Below are positions 5,974-13,126 of a stretch of DNA of 13,919 nt, piece by piece (within the stretch, counting starts at the first letter, position 1; every line of letters begins with the position of its first letter). The notes under the pieces were generated by a model that did not search any database, was not told the origin of the DNA, and saw only the letters and a list, made by a program, of their open reading frames with translations. The stretch is from contig JANYIP010000051.1 of NCBI GenBank assembly GCA_025361995.1, positions 1-13,919 on the forward strand. Reading direction: 5' to 3'. The DNA comes from Streptomycetales bacterium. GTDB taxonomy: Bacteria > Actinomycetota > Actinomycetes > Prado026. A program made the position numbers and the translations under genes.

Positions 5974-6726
5974 ATGACCCATGATCGTCAGTACGCTGCA
6001 CTCGAGAAGCGCCTGGAGATCCACCTGGATCCCGCGCTGCTCGAGCGCGCACTGACGCATCGCTCGTACGCGTACGAGAACGGCGGTCTGCCCACCAACG
6101 AGCGGCTCGAGTTCCTCGGCGACGCCGTGCTCGGGCTGGTCGTGACCGACACGCTCTACCGCGCCCACCCCGAGCTGCCCGAGGGGCAGCTCGCCAAGCT
6201 CCGTTCGGCAGTGGTCAACGCTCGTGCGCTCGCCGACGTCGGCCGCGATCTCGACCTCGGAAGCCACGTACGGCTCGGCCGGGGCGAGGAGACGACCGGC
6301 GGGCGCGACAAGAGCTCGATCCTCGCCGACACGGTCGAGGCGGTGATCGGTGCCGTCTACATCGGCTCCGGCCTCGACGCGGCTGGCGCGTTCGTGCACC
6401 GGGTGTTCGACCCGCTGATCCTCGCCGCGGCCCAGCTGGGCGCTGGGCTGGACTGGAAGACGTCGCTGCAGGAGCTCACGGCCAACTCCGGGCTGGGCGT
6501 GCCGGACTACCTGATTGCCGATGACGGCCCGGACCACGAAAAGACCTTCACCGCGGTGGTGCGCGTGGCCGGACACGAGCGCGGCAGCGGTAGCGGTCGG
6601 AGCAAGAAAGAGGCCGAGCAGCAGGCCGCCGCGGCTGCCTGGTCGGTCCTGAAGGTCGACGGCCAGGTTGAAGGCTCCGTTGACAGCTCCGTTGATGGGT
6701 CCGTCGACCAGTCGGTCGACAGCTGA
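5974..6726 (+). CDS. rnc: Ribonuclease III
   Basis: 250 residues. RNase III cleaves double-stranded RNA in rRNA precursor maturation and mRNA turnover; it works as a Mg2+-dependent dimer. The signature NERLEFLGDAVLG is at 42-54, with catalytic Glu46 and Asp50 (Glu43 nearby). The second catalytic pair Asp119 and Glu122 is in DKSSILADTVEAVIGAVY. A double-stranded RNA-binding domain follows at about 162-228 (DWKTSLQELT to KKEAEQQAAAAAW). The last 19 or so residues form an unusual acidic tail of repeated SVD units. ATG 5974 has GAAGGG (5960-5965) 8 nt upstream. The gene is 26 nt after rpmF and 12 nt before mutM, so it is probably cotranscribed. Confidence 0.96.
   Translation: MTHDRQYAALEKRLEIHLDPALLERALTHRSYAYENGGLPTNERLEFLGDAVLGLVVTDTLYRAHPELPEGQLAKLRSAVVNARALADVGRDLDLGSHVRLGRGEETTGGRDKSSILADTVEAVIGAVYIGSGLDAAGAFVHRVFDPLILAAAQLGAGLDWKTSLQELTANSGLGVPDYLIADDGPDHEKTFTAVVRVAGHERGSGSGRSKKEAEQQAAAAAWSVLKVDGQVEGSVDSSVDGSVDQSVDS
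6673..6720 (+). repeat. 12-bp tandem repeat encoding the SVD tail of RNase III
   Basis: Four in-frame 12-nt units of the form xxx-TCC-GTT-GAC encode GSVD, SSVD, GSVD and QSVD. The units diverge mainly at the first codon and at wobble positions (TCC/TCG, GTT/GTC, GAC/GAT). They end just before the final Ser codon and the stop. This is coding minisatellite-like DNA. Confidence 0.85.
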
Positions 6727-6738
6727 CGCGCGATCCGC

Positions 6739-7596
6739 ATGCCTGAGCTGCCCGAGGTCGAGGTGGTCCGACGTGGTCTTTCCACCTGGGTGAGTGGACG
6801 GACGTTCGACGCGGTCGACGTCGCCCACCCGCGCGCGGTGCGCCGGCACGGCGCCGGGCCTGCCGACTTCGCTGGGCGACTGGCAGGTCGGCGCGCCGAG
6901 TCCGCCGAGCGCCGCGGAAAGTATCTCTGGCTGCCTCTAGACTCCGGCGACGCTCTGGTCGGTCACCTGGGGATGAGCGGGCAGCTGCTCGTCCAGCCGG
7001 CGCAGGCGCCCGACGAGACACACCTTCGGGTGAGGTTCACCTTCACCGACGGCGGCCGCCAGCTGAGGTTCGTCGACCAGCGGACGTTCGGCGGGCTCGC
7101 CGTCGAGCCGATGCTCGCCGACGGGGTACCTGCGTCCGTGGCGCACATCGCCCGAGACCCGCTCGACCCGCAGTTCGACGACACTGCATTCGCGGTGGCG
7201 CTGCGGCGGCGGCGTACCGGGATCAAGCGTGCGCTGCTCGACCAGACGCTTATCTCGGGCGTCGGCAACATCTATGCGGACGAGGCGCTGTGGCGCTCAC
7301 GACTGCACTACGCCCGGGCCACCGAGACGATGACCAAGCCGGCTGCAGCGCTCCTGCTCGCCCAGGTGCGGGCAGTGATGAGCCAGGCGCTGGCCCAAGG
7401 CGGGACGTCCTTCGACGCGCTGTACGTGAACGTGAACGGCGAGAGCGGCTACTTCGACCGCTCGCTGGACGCGTACGGGCAGGTGGGGGAGCCGTGTGCG
7501 CGCTGCGGCACCCCGATCCGGCGCGAGGCGTTCATGAACCGCTCGTCGTTCTTCTGCCCGAGGTGCCAGCCGCGCCCGCGCGCACCGCGCCTGTAG
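6739..7596 (+). CDS. mutM: Formamidopyrimidine-DNA glycosylase (Fpg/MutM)
   Basis: 285 residues. This is a bifunctional base-excision repair enzyme that removes 8-oxoguanine and formamidopyrimidines and nicks at the abasic site. The N-terminus MPELPEVEVVRRGL supplies the catalytic proline (exposed after Met removal) and the adjacent Glu3. Lys61 in RRGKYLWL is the conserved beta-hairpin lysine. The helix-two-turn-helix region contains KRALLDQTLISGVGNIYADE. The C-terminal zinc finger has Cys253, Cys256, Cys273 and Cys276 (CARC ... FFCPRC) with the DNA-contacting FMNRSSFFC. ATG 6739 is 12 nt after the rnc stop. The TAG stop at 7594-7596 directly abuts the stop of the minus-strand gene that follows. 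Confidence 0.96.
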   Translation: MPELPEVEVVRRGLSTWVSGRTFDAVDVAHPRAVRRHGAGPADFAGRLAGRRAESAERRGKYLWLPLDSGDALVGHLGMSGQLLVQPAQAPDETHLRVRFTFTDGGRQLRFVDQRTFGGLAVEPMLADGVPASVAHIARDPLDPQFDDTAFAVALRRRRTGIKRALLDQTLISGVGNIYADEALWRSRLHYARATETMTKPAAALLLAQVRAVMSQALAQGGTSFDALYVNVNGESGYFDRSLDAYGQVGEPCARCGTPIRREAFMNRSSFFCPRCQPRPRAPRL

Positions 7597-7800
7597 TCAG
7601 CTGACCCGTCCCCGCCGGGCTGCCTCTGCGGCGACGTCGGCCGGGACGATCCCGTCGGCCCCGATCGGGGTCCAGGCCTGGCTGCGTACCCACTCGGAGC
7701 CGCAGCCGCCGCACCGGAAGAGCGGCAGGGCGCCGAGGGTGTCCCCAGCCGGCGCCCAGGTGCAGACGGACCGGCAGGGCTGGATCTCGAGGGGACGCAC
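7597..7800 (-). CDS. Small zinc-ribbon-like protein of unknown function
   Basis: 67 residues if it starts at GTG 7800. Visible features are CRSVC (Cys9, Cys13), then APAGDTLGALPLFRCGGCGSEW (Cys30, Cys33), then a tail with AWTPIGADGIVPADVAAEAA. The CxxxC-x16-CxxC arrangement suggests a structural zinc ribbon. I recognise the general style of short actinobacterial hypothetical proteins but no function. The frame is open further upstream to about 8070, but that part is low-complexity and unlike a protein, so the GTG before RPLEIQPC is the chosen start; its ribosome site is weak. It is convergent with mutM with zero spacing (stops 7594-7596 and 7597-7599) and divergent from the coiled-coil gene at 8047. 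No signal peptide or membrane segment is visible. Confidence 0.6.
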   Translation of the reverse strand: MRPLEIQPCRSVCTWAPAGDTLGALPLFRCGGCGSEWVRSQAWTPIGADGIVPADVAAEAARRGRVS

Positions 7801-7899
7801 GGGACCAGTCTGCCTGCCGCGGGGGCGTGCCGCGAGCTGTGGACAGGCGTACGGGTGACCCGTCCGGGTGATGAGTGGCGCGCGGAGGTTGACCGTTTC

Positions 7900-7914
7900 G
7901 TGACCTGGTGTCAC
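7900..7914. promoter_or_regulatory. Perfect inverted repeat GTGAC-N5-GTCAC in the divergent intergenic region
   Basis: GTGACCTGGTGTCAC has perfect 5-bp arms around CTGGT. It lies in the 246-nt gap between the leftward zinc-ribbon gene (start 7800) and the rightward coiled-coil gene (start 8047). A TTGACC (7889-7894), resembling a -35 box, lies 5 bp to its left, but no good -10 follows. The outline TNAC...GTNA resembles the actinobacterial BldD half-sites, though the centre does not fit that consensus. Operator function is inference. The rest of the gap (7801-8046) holds two GGGTGA direct repeats (7853, 7866) and a possible 29-codon ORF. Confidence 0.45.
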
Positions 7915-8046
7915 CCTGTGAGGAGCACCTGTGAGTCGACGCGAGCATGTCGCCGCTGGAGCGCCTCGGCTTTCCGAGCGAGCACCTGAATCTGACCATC
8001 CATCCTGCGTGCCCGCCCAAGGCACCGCGACCGTGAAGGACCCTCG

Positions 8047-8310
8047 ATGGCGAAGGCCCTGCTCGGACATCTAGGCGGCCCTGACCCGGTCGTCATGGCC
8101 GAACTTGCCCGACTGCGCCGCCGTGCCCGTGACCTCGAAGACGAGGTCGAGCGCCTGCACGCGGCAAACGAAGCACTCACCGCTCTGGTGGCGGAGGACC
8201 AGCTCCTCTCGCTGACGTCGCACCGCGAGCCGGCGCTCACCTTAGCTAGTCCGGTCGAGCTAGTCGATGGCGCGCCGGTCTGGATCGACCGGGTGCGCCG
8301 GGTAGGCTGA
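8047..8310 (+). CDS. Small coiled-coil protein upstream of smc, function unknown
   Basis: 87 residues. Residues about 18-52 form a short heptad-type coiled coil rich in Leu, Arg and Glu (ELARLRRRARDLEDEVERLH, then AANEALTALVAED). The N-terminus MAKALLGHLGGPDPVVMAEL resembles a recurring family of short actinobacterial hypothetical proteins that I recognise but cannot assign a function. The C-terminal part (SHREPALTLASPVELVDGAP) is probably not helical. ATG 8047 has GAAGGA (8035-8040) 6 nt upstream. The gene ends 38 nt before smc in the same direction, so the two could share a transcript. It contains a TTA leucine codon (8242-8244), the only in-frame TTA I found by eye in the window, and a CTA codon; both are rare at this GC content. 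Confidence 0.78.
   Translation: MAKALLGHLGGPDPVVMAELARLRRRARDLEDEVERLHAANEALTALVAEDQLLSLTSHREPALTLASPVELVDGAPVWIDRVRRVG
8244..8265 (+). repeat. Direct repeat AGCTAGTC x2 upstream of smc
   Basis: AGCTAGTC occurs at 8244-8251 and again at 8258-8265, a 14-bp period, near the end of the small coiled-coil gene and about 85 bp before the smc start. Each copy contains CTAG, which is rare in GC-rich actinobacteria. It may be a binding site for smc control or chance within coding sequence. Confidence 0.45.
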
Positions 8311-8348
8311 CCGCGGTCTTCCCCGACCCGCCAGGGAGTGCCCCGACT

Positions 8349-11300
8349 GTGCATCTGAAGAGCCTTACCCTCCGGGGCTTCAAGTCGTTCGCGTCGTCGA
8401 CCACCCTGCGCTTCGAGCCGGGTATCACCTGTGTCGTGGGTCCGAACGGCTCAGGCAAGTCGAACGTCGTGGACGCGCTCGCCTGGGTCATGGGCGAGCA
8501 GGGAGCCAAGAGCCTGCGCGGCGGCAAGATGGAGGACGTCATCTTCGCCGGCACAGCCGGTCGTCCACCGCTCGGCCGGGCCGAGGTCGTGCTCACGGTC
8601 GACAACTCCGACGGCGCCCTGCCCATCGAGTTCGCCGAGGTCACGATCTCTCGGATCATGTTCCGCGGCGGTACGTCGGAGTACGCCATCAATGGCGAGC
8701 CCTGCAGGCTGCTGGACATCTCCGAGCTGCTGTCCGACTCCGGCATCGGCCGCGAGATGCACGTGATCGTCGGCCAGGGCCAGCTCGACCAGATCCTCTC
8801 GGCCACTCCCGAGGAGCGGCGAGGCTTCATCGAGGAGGCGGCCGGCGTCCTCAAGCACCGCAAGCGCAAAGAGAAGGCGCTGCGCAAGCTCGAGGCGATG
8901 CAGGCCAACATGACCCGGGTCAGCGATCTCACCGGCGAGCTGCGCCGCCAGCTGAAGCCGCTGGGCAAGCAGGCTGAGGTCGCCCGGCGGGCCGCTGTCG
9001 TCCAGGCCGACCTGCGGGACTCGCGGCTGCGGCTGCTGGCGGACGAGCTGGTCACGATGCGCAGCTCCTTCGAGCAGGAGATCGCCGACGAGACTGCGCT
9101 GCGGGAGAGCCGGGCCGCGGTCGAGTCCGCCCTGGCGCAGGCCCAGCAGCGGGAGACCGAGCTGGAGGCCGCCGCGATCGAGCAGGCTCCCGCGCTGACG
9201 GCCGCGCAGGAGGTCTGGTACCGGCTGTCCGGAGTACGGGAGCGGCTGCGGGGGACCGTTGGGCTGGCGAGCCAGCGGCTGCGGATCCTGGCCGTGGAGC
9301 CCGAGGACGACCGCCCGGGCCGCGATCCCGACGAGCTCGAGGCGTCCGCGCGTACGGCCCGGGCCGACGAGGCCGCGCTGCTCGCCGAGGTGGAGCAGGG
9401 CCGTCTCGCGCTCGCCGCCGCAACGGCCCAGCGCAGCGCCGCCGAGGATGCCCTCGTCGCCGAGGAGCGACGGGTCGCGGCGTCGCAGCGGGCTGCCGCC
9501 GACCGCCGCGAAGGCCTGGCCAGGCTGCGGGGCGAGGTGGCGACCGGTCGTACCCGGGTCGAGACCCGCGAGGCGGAGATCGGGCGCCTGCAGACGTCGC
9601 TGGACGAGTCCCGGGCGCGAGCGGTGTCTGCGCAGAGCGAGTTCACCGCGCTGGAGACCCAGGTCGCCGGCCTGGACGAGGGCGAGGTGGGGCTCGACAC
9701 CGAGTACGAGCGGGCCGCCGCAGCCTTCGCGACCGCTGAGCAGCAGGTGGCGAGGCTGCGGGACTCCGAGCGTGAGGCAGACCGCGATCGGGCTGGGCTG
9801 GCTGCCCGCAAGGAAGCTCTGGAGATGGGGCTGGCCCGCAAGGACGGCGCCGGTGCGCTGCTTGCCGCGGGTAGGCGGCTCTCGGGGGTGCTGGGCACGG
9901 TTGCCGCCCTGGTGACGGTACGCAGCGGCTACTCCGCGGCCGTCGCGGCTGCGCTCGGCGTCGCCGCGGACGCGGTGGCCGTCGACTCCCTCGACGCGGC
10001 CGTGGGTGCGCTGAACCTGCTCAAGACGGACGATGCGGGGCGGGCGCCGCTGCTGGTCGGCGGCAGCTCAGCGGGTCCAGCCGGTGCAGCCGAGGCCGCC
10101 GGCCCGGTGCTCCCGTCGTACGCGATCGCTGCAGCAGAGCTCGTCGAGGCCCCGCCGGCGCTGCGCGTCTGCGTCGAGACACTGCTCGCCCGTACCTGTG
10201 TCGTGGAGTCACTCGAGCAGGCTCGGGCACTGGTCGCGGAGCTGCCTGCGATGGTGGCCGTCACCCGGGCCGGGGACGTGCTCGGGGCCGGTTTCGCGCA
10301 CGGCGGGTCGTCCTCGCAGCCCTCGCTGATCGAAGTGCAGGCGGCCGTCGAGGACGCCGCCAACCGGCTGGTGGAGGCCGGCCACCGGGCTGACCGCATC
10401 CGGTTCGAGCTCGCCAAGGTCACCACCGAGCGGCAGGAGGCGTCAGACCGGGTCGAGGCCGCTCTCGCCCGGCTGCACGAGTCGGACGCGCGGATGGCGG
10501 CGGTGGCCGAGCAGCTCGGCCAGCTCGGCGGCGCCGCCCGCGCGGCGGCGGGGGAGACCGAGCGCACCCAGGGCGCCCTGCTGCTCGCCGAGCAGGCGCT
10601 GGCGCAGGACCGGGCGGCGCTGGCGGAGCTCGACCAGCGGCTGGCCGCGGCCGAGGCCGCCCCGGTCGAGGATGCACCGACGACGGACGATCGAGACGCC
10701 CTGGCTGTGGCCGCGTCGACTGCCCGGCAGAACGAGGTCGAGGCCCGGCTGGCCGTACGTACCGGCGAGGAGCGGGCACGGGCGCTGGCAGGGCGTGCCG
10801 AGGCGATGGAGCGGGCGGCGGTCGAGGAGCGTGCCGCGCGCGAGCGTGCGGTGGCGCGGCGGGCGCGTCGGGCCCGCGAGCTCGCCGTCGCGGGCGCGGT
10901 GGCCCAGGGCGCTGACTACGCGCTGGCCAGGATCGAGCGTTCGCTGACTGCGGCTGCCGCTGAGCGTGCGGCTGCCGAGCTGTCCAGGACGGCCGTCGAC
11001 GCCGAGCTGGCTGGGGTCCGTACCCGGCTGCGCGAGCTCGCCCATGAGGTGGAGCAGTTGACCAGCTCGGTGCACCGCGACGAGGTGGCCAGGGCCGAGC
11101 AGCGGCTGCGCATCGAGACGATGGAGACCAAGGCCCTCGAGGAGTACGGCGTCGACCCGCAGGCCCTGCTCGCCGAGTACGGCCCCGACCAGCTCGTCCC
11201 GCCGTCCGGCTCGGCCCCTGGAGACGTCGTCGACCCGCAGGCACCGGAGCCGGTCCCCGTGCCGTACGTCCGCGAGGAGCAGGAGAAGCGCGCCCGGACC

Positions 11301-11930
11301 GCCGACCGGGCCCTGGCGCTGCTGGGGAGGGTGAACCCGCTGGCACTGGAGGAGTTCTCCGCGCTCGAGGAGCGGCACCAGTTCCTCACCGAGCAGCTCG
11401 AGGACCTGAAGAAGACCCGCCGCGACCTGATGGACATCGTGCGCGAGGTGGACGAACGGGTCGAGCAGGTCTTCACGGCCGCCTACCACGACACGGCCCG
11501 CGAGTTCGAGGGCGTCTTCAGCCGGCTGTTCCCCGGCGGAGAGGGTCGCCTCGTGCTCACCGACCCCTCCGACATGCTGGCCACCGGCATCGAGGTCGAG
11601 GCGCGGCCGCCCGGCAAGAAGGTCAAGCGGCTGTCGCTGCTCTCCGGCGGCGAGCGGTCACTGGTCGCGGTCGCGCTGCTGGTCGCGATCTTCAAGGCCC
11701 GGCCCAGCCCCTTCTACGTGATGGACGAGGTCGAGGCGGCCCTGGACGACACGAACCTCGGGCGGCTGCTGACGCTGATGGAGGAGCTCCGCGAGTCGAG
11801 CCAGCTCATCGTCATCACGCACCAGAAGCGGACGATGGAGATCGCGGACGCGCTGTACGGCGTCTCGATGCGCGGCGATGGCGTCACCACAGTGATCAGC
11901 CAGCGCCTGCGCGAAGAACAACCCGCGTAG
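8349..11930 (+). CDS. smc: Chromosome segregation protein SMC
   Basis: 1193 residues, the usual bacterial SMC length. SMC dimerises and, with ScpA/ScpB, extrudes DNA loops to organise the nucleoid. The N-terminal head MHLKSLTLRGFKSFAS has Walker A GPNGSGKSN at 31-39. A first coiled coil spans about 170-505. The hinge at about 510-660 includes GVLGTVAALVTV and SLDAAVGALNLLKTDDAGRA. A second coiled coil spans about 665-1020, with a proline-rich break near 950-975. The C-terminal head carries the ABC signature LSGGE (1098-1102), Walker B with the DE pair at 1126-1127 (FYVMDEVEAALDD), and the H-loop His1158. GTG 8349 has AGGGAG (8333-8338) 10 nt upstream and gives the canonical N-terminus. It lies 38 nt after the small coiled-coil gene and 47 nt before ftsY. 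scpA and scpB are not in the window. Confidence 0.97.
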   Translation: MHLKSLTLRGFKSFASSTTLRFEPGITCVVGPNGSGKSNVVDALAWVMGEQGAKSLRGGKMEDVIFAGTAGRPPLGRAEVVLTVDNSDGALPIEFAEVTISRIMFRGGTSEYAINGEPCRLLDISELLSDSGIGREMHVIVGQGQLDQILSATPEERRGFIEEAAGVLKHRKRKEKALRKLEAMQANMTRVSDLTGELRRQLKPLGKQAEVARRAAVVQADLRDSRLRLLADELVTMRSSFEQEIADETALRESRAAVESALAQAQQRETELEAAAIEQAPALTAAQEVWYRLSGVRERLRGTVGLASQRLRILAVEPEDDRPGRDPDELEASARTARADEAALLAEVEQGRLALAAATAQRSAAEDALVAEERRVAASQRAAADRREGLARLRGEVATGRTRVETREAEIGRLQTSLDESRARAVSAQSEFTALETQVAGLDEGEVGLDTEYERAAAAFATAEQQVARLRDSEREADRDRAGLAARKEALEMGLARKDGAGALLAAGRRLSGVLGTVAALVTVRSGYSAAVAAALGVAADAVAVDSLDAAVGALNLLKTDDAGRAPLLVGGSSAGPAGAAEAAGPVLPSYAIAAAELVEAPPALRVCVETLLARTCVVESLEQARALVAELPAMVAVTRAGDVLGAGFAHGGSSSQPSLIEVQAAVEDAANRLVEAGHRADRIRFELAKVTTERQEASDRVEAALARLHESDARMAAVAEQLGQLGGAARAAAGETERTQGALLLAEQALAQDRAALAELDQRLAAAEAAPVEDAPTTDDRDALAVAASTARQNEVEARLAVRTGEERARALAGRAEAMERAAVEERAARERAVARRARRARELAVAGAVAQGADYALARIERSLTAAAAERAAAELSRTAVDAELAGVRTRLRELAHEVEQLTSSVHRDEVARAEQRLRIETMETKALEEYGVDPQALLAEYGPDQLVPPSGSAPGDVVDPQAPEPVPVPYVREEQEKRARTADRALALLGRVNPLALEEFSALEERHQFLTEQLEDLKKTRRDLMDIVREVDERVEQVFTAAYHDTAREFEGVFSRLFPGGEGRLVLTDPSDMLATGIEVEARPPGKKVKRLSLLSGGERSLVAVALLVAIFKARPSPFYVMDEVEAALDDTNLGRLLTLMEELRESSQLIVITHQKRTMEIADALYGVSMRGDGVTTVISQRLREEQPA

Positions 11931-11977
11931 CCCGCGAGTGGGGGGCGGCGGTGCCGCCGTGATGGGAGACTGACGCG

Positions 11978-13126
11978 GTGGATCCCGTGCTGCTCGTCAT
12001 CCTCGTCGCCGCTGTCGTCGTGCTCGTCGGCGTCGGCCTCGTCACCTCTCGCCAGCGGCGCCGATTGCCGCGGCTGGACTCAGCCGATCAGGACACGTCC
12101 GGGGGTATCGGCCGGGGTACGTCTGGCCGTGACGGCCAGGTGCTGCTGCCCGACGACCTCGAGCCGGGACTGCCCGTCGGGACGGGCGCGCTCGACGTCC
12201 CCGATCCGACCGCCGGACGGCTCCAGCGGCTGCGTGGACGGCTGGCACGGTCGCAGTCGACGTTGGGCCTCGGCCTCGTCGCGCTGCTGTCCCGGCCCAC
12301 CGTCGATGCCGCAACCTGGGACGAGGTCGAGGAGACGCTGCTCGTCTCGGACCTCGGCGTCGCCCCCACGGCTCAGCTCGTTGAGCGGCTCCGGGCCCGC
12401 GCCCGTACCGACGGGGTGGTCGACCCGGCGGCAGTACGCGGCATGCTGCGTGAGGAGCTCCTAGCCCTCGTCGACCCCTCGCTCGACCGCACGTTGCACA
12501 CGGCTCGCGCCGCGGAAGGGCAGCCGGCCGTGGTCCTGGTCGTCGGGGTCAACGGGACCGGGAAGACCACGACCACCGGAAAGCTGGCCCGGGTCCTCGT
12601 CGCCGACGGCCAGTCGGTGCTCCTCGGTGCTGCGGACACGTTCCGCGCGGCCGCCGCCGAGCAGCTCCAGACCTGGGGCGAGCGGGTCGGCGTACCCACC
12701 GTCCGTGGGGCAGAAGGTGCCGACCCGGCGAGCGTGGCGTTCCAGGCCGTCCAGGCCGGCGTGGACACCGGAGTGGACGTCGTGCTCGTGGACACCGCGG
12801 GCCGGCTGCACACCAAGACTGGGCTGATGGACGAGCTGGGCAAGGTGAAGCGGGTCATCGAGAAGCTCGCCCCGCTGTCCGAGGTGCTGCTGGTCCTCGA
12901 CGCGACCACCGGGCAGAACGGGCTGACCCAGGCCCGGGTGTTCGCCGAAGCGGTCGACGTCACCGGGATCGTGCTGACCAAGCTCGACGGGACGGCGAAG
13001 GGCGGCATCGTGGTCGCCGTCCAGCGCGAGCTCGGCGTGCCGGTGAAGCTTGTCGGTCTCGGCGAGGGCGCCGACGACCTGGCCCCGTTCGACGCCGAGG
13101 CCTTCGTCGACGCGCTCCTGGGCTAA
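11978..13126 (+). CDS. ftsY: Signal recognition particle receptor FtsY
   Basis: 382 residues. FtsY is the SRP receptor GTPase that docks Ffh-bound ribosome-nascent chain complexes at the Sec translocon. Residues about 4-24 (VLLVILVAAVVVLVGVGLVT) form an N-terminal membrane anchor followed by RQRRR, as in actinobacterial FtsY; E. coli FtsY has an acidic domain instead. A Gly/Pro/Asp-rich linker (about 30-85) follows, then the NG domain. G1 GVNGTGKT is at 190-197, then DTFRAAAAEQL, G3 DTAGR at 272-276, G4 TKLDG at 334-338, and the closing GLGEGADDLAPFDAEAFVDALL. GTG 11978 follows GGGAG (11964-11968) by 9 nt. Adjacency to smc matches the conserved rnc-smc-ftsY cluster. Its TAA stop overlaps the stop of the convergent hutI. 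Confidence 0.97.
   Translation: MDPVLLVILVAAVVVLVGVGLVTSRQRRRLPRLDSADQDTSGGIGRGTSGRDGQVLLPDDLEPGLPVGTGALDVPDPTAGRLQRLRGRLARSQSTLGLGLVALLSRPTVDAATWDEVEETLLVSDLGVAPTAQLVERLRARARTDGVVDPAAVRGMLREELLALVDPSLDRTLHTARAAEGQPAVVLVVGVNGTGKTTTTGKLARVLVADGQSVLLGAADTFRAAAAEQLQTWGERVGVPTVRGAEGADPASVAFQAVQAGVDTGVDVVLVDTAGRLHTKTGLMDELGKVKRVIEKLAPLSEVLLVLDATTGQNGLTQARVFAEAVDVTGIVLTKLDGTAKGGIVVAVQRELGVPVKLVGLGEGADDLAPFDAEAFVDALLG

Noticed and set aside
7931..8074. A 47-residue ORF from GTG 7931 preceded by AGGAG
   Set aside because: Third-position GC is low for this genome, the peptide looks random, and it overlaps the start of the well-supported gene at 8047.
8303..8308. TAGGCT as a -10 box for an smc promoter
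   Set aside because: No acceptable -35 is found 16-18 bp upstream, and the hexamer overlaps the end of the preceding gene.
8246..9898. A 550-codon open frame on the minus strand opposite smc
   Set aside because: Its translation is dominated by Ser, Ala and Arg runs, the mirror of Ala/Glu/Arg coiled-coil codons in smc. No domain is recognisable.
11946..11959. CGGCGG-TG-CCGCCG inverted repeat between smc and ftsY, as a terminator
   Set aside because: There is no T-tract, the 2-nt loop is too tight, and the arms are simple GC-rich sequence. The genes are 47 nt apart and co-directional, so read-through is more likely.
12123..12187. Two perfect inverted repeats in ftsY (12123-12139 and 12172-12187)
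   Set aside because: They lie in the coding sequence of the low-complexity Gly/Pro/Asp linker, where GC-rich complementary words arise by composition. I have no evidence for a function.
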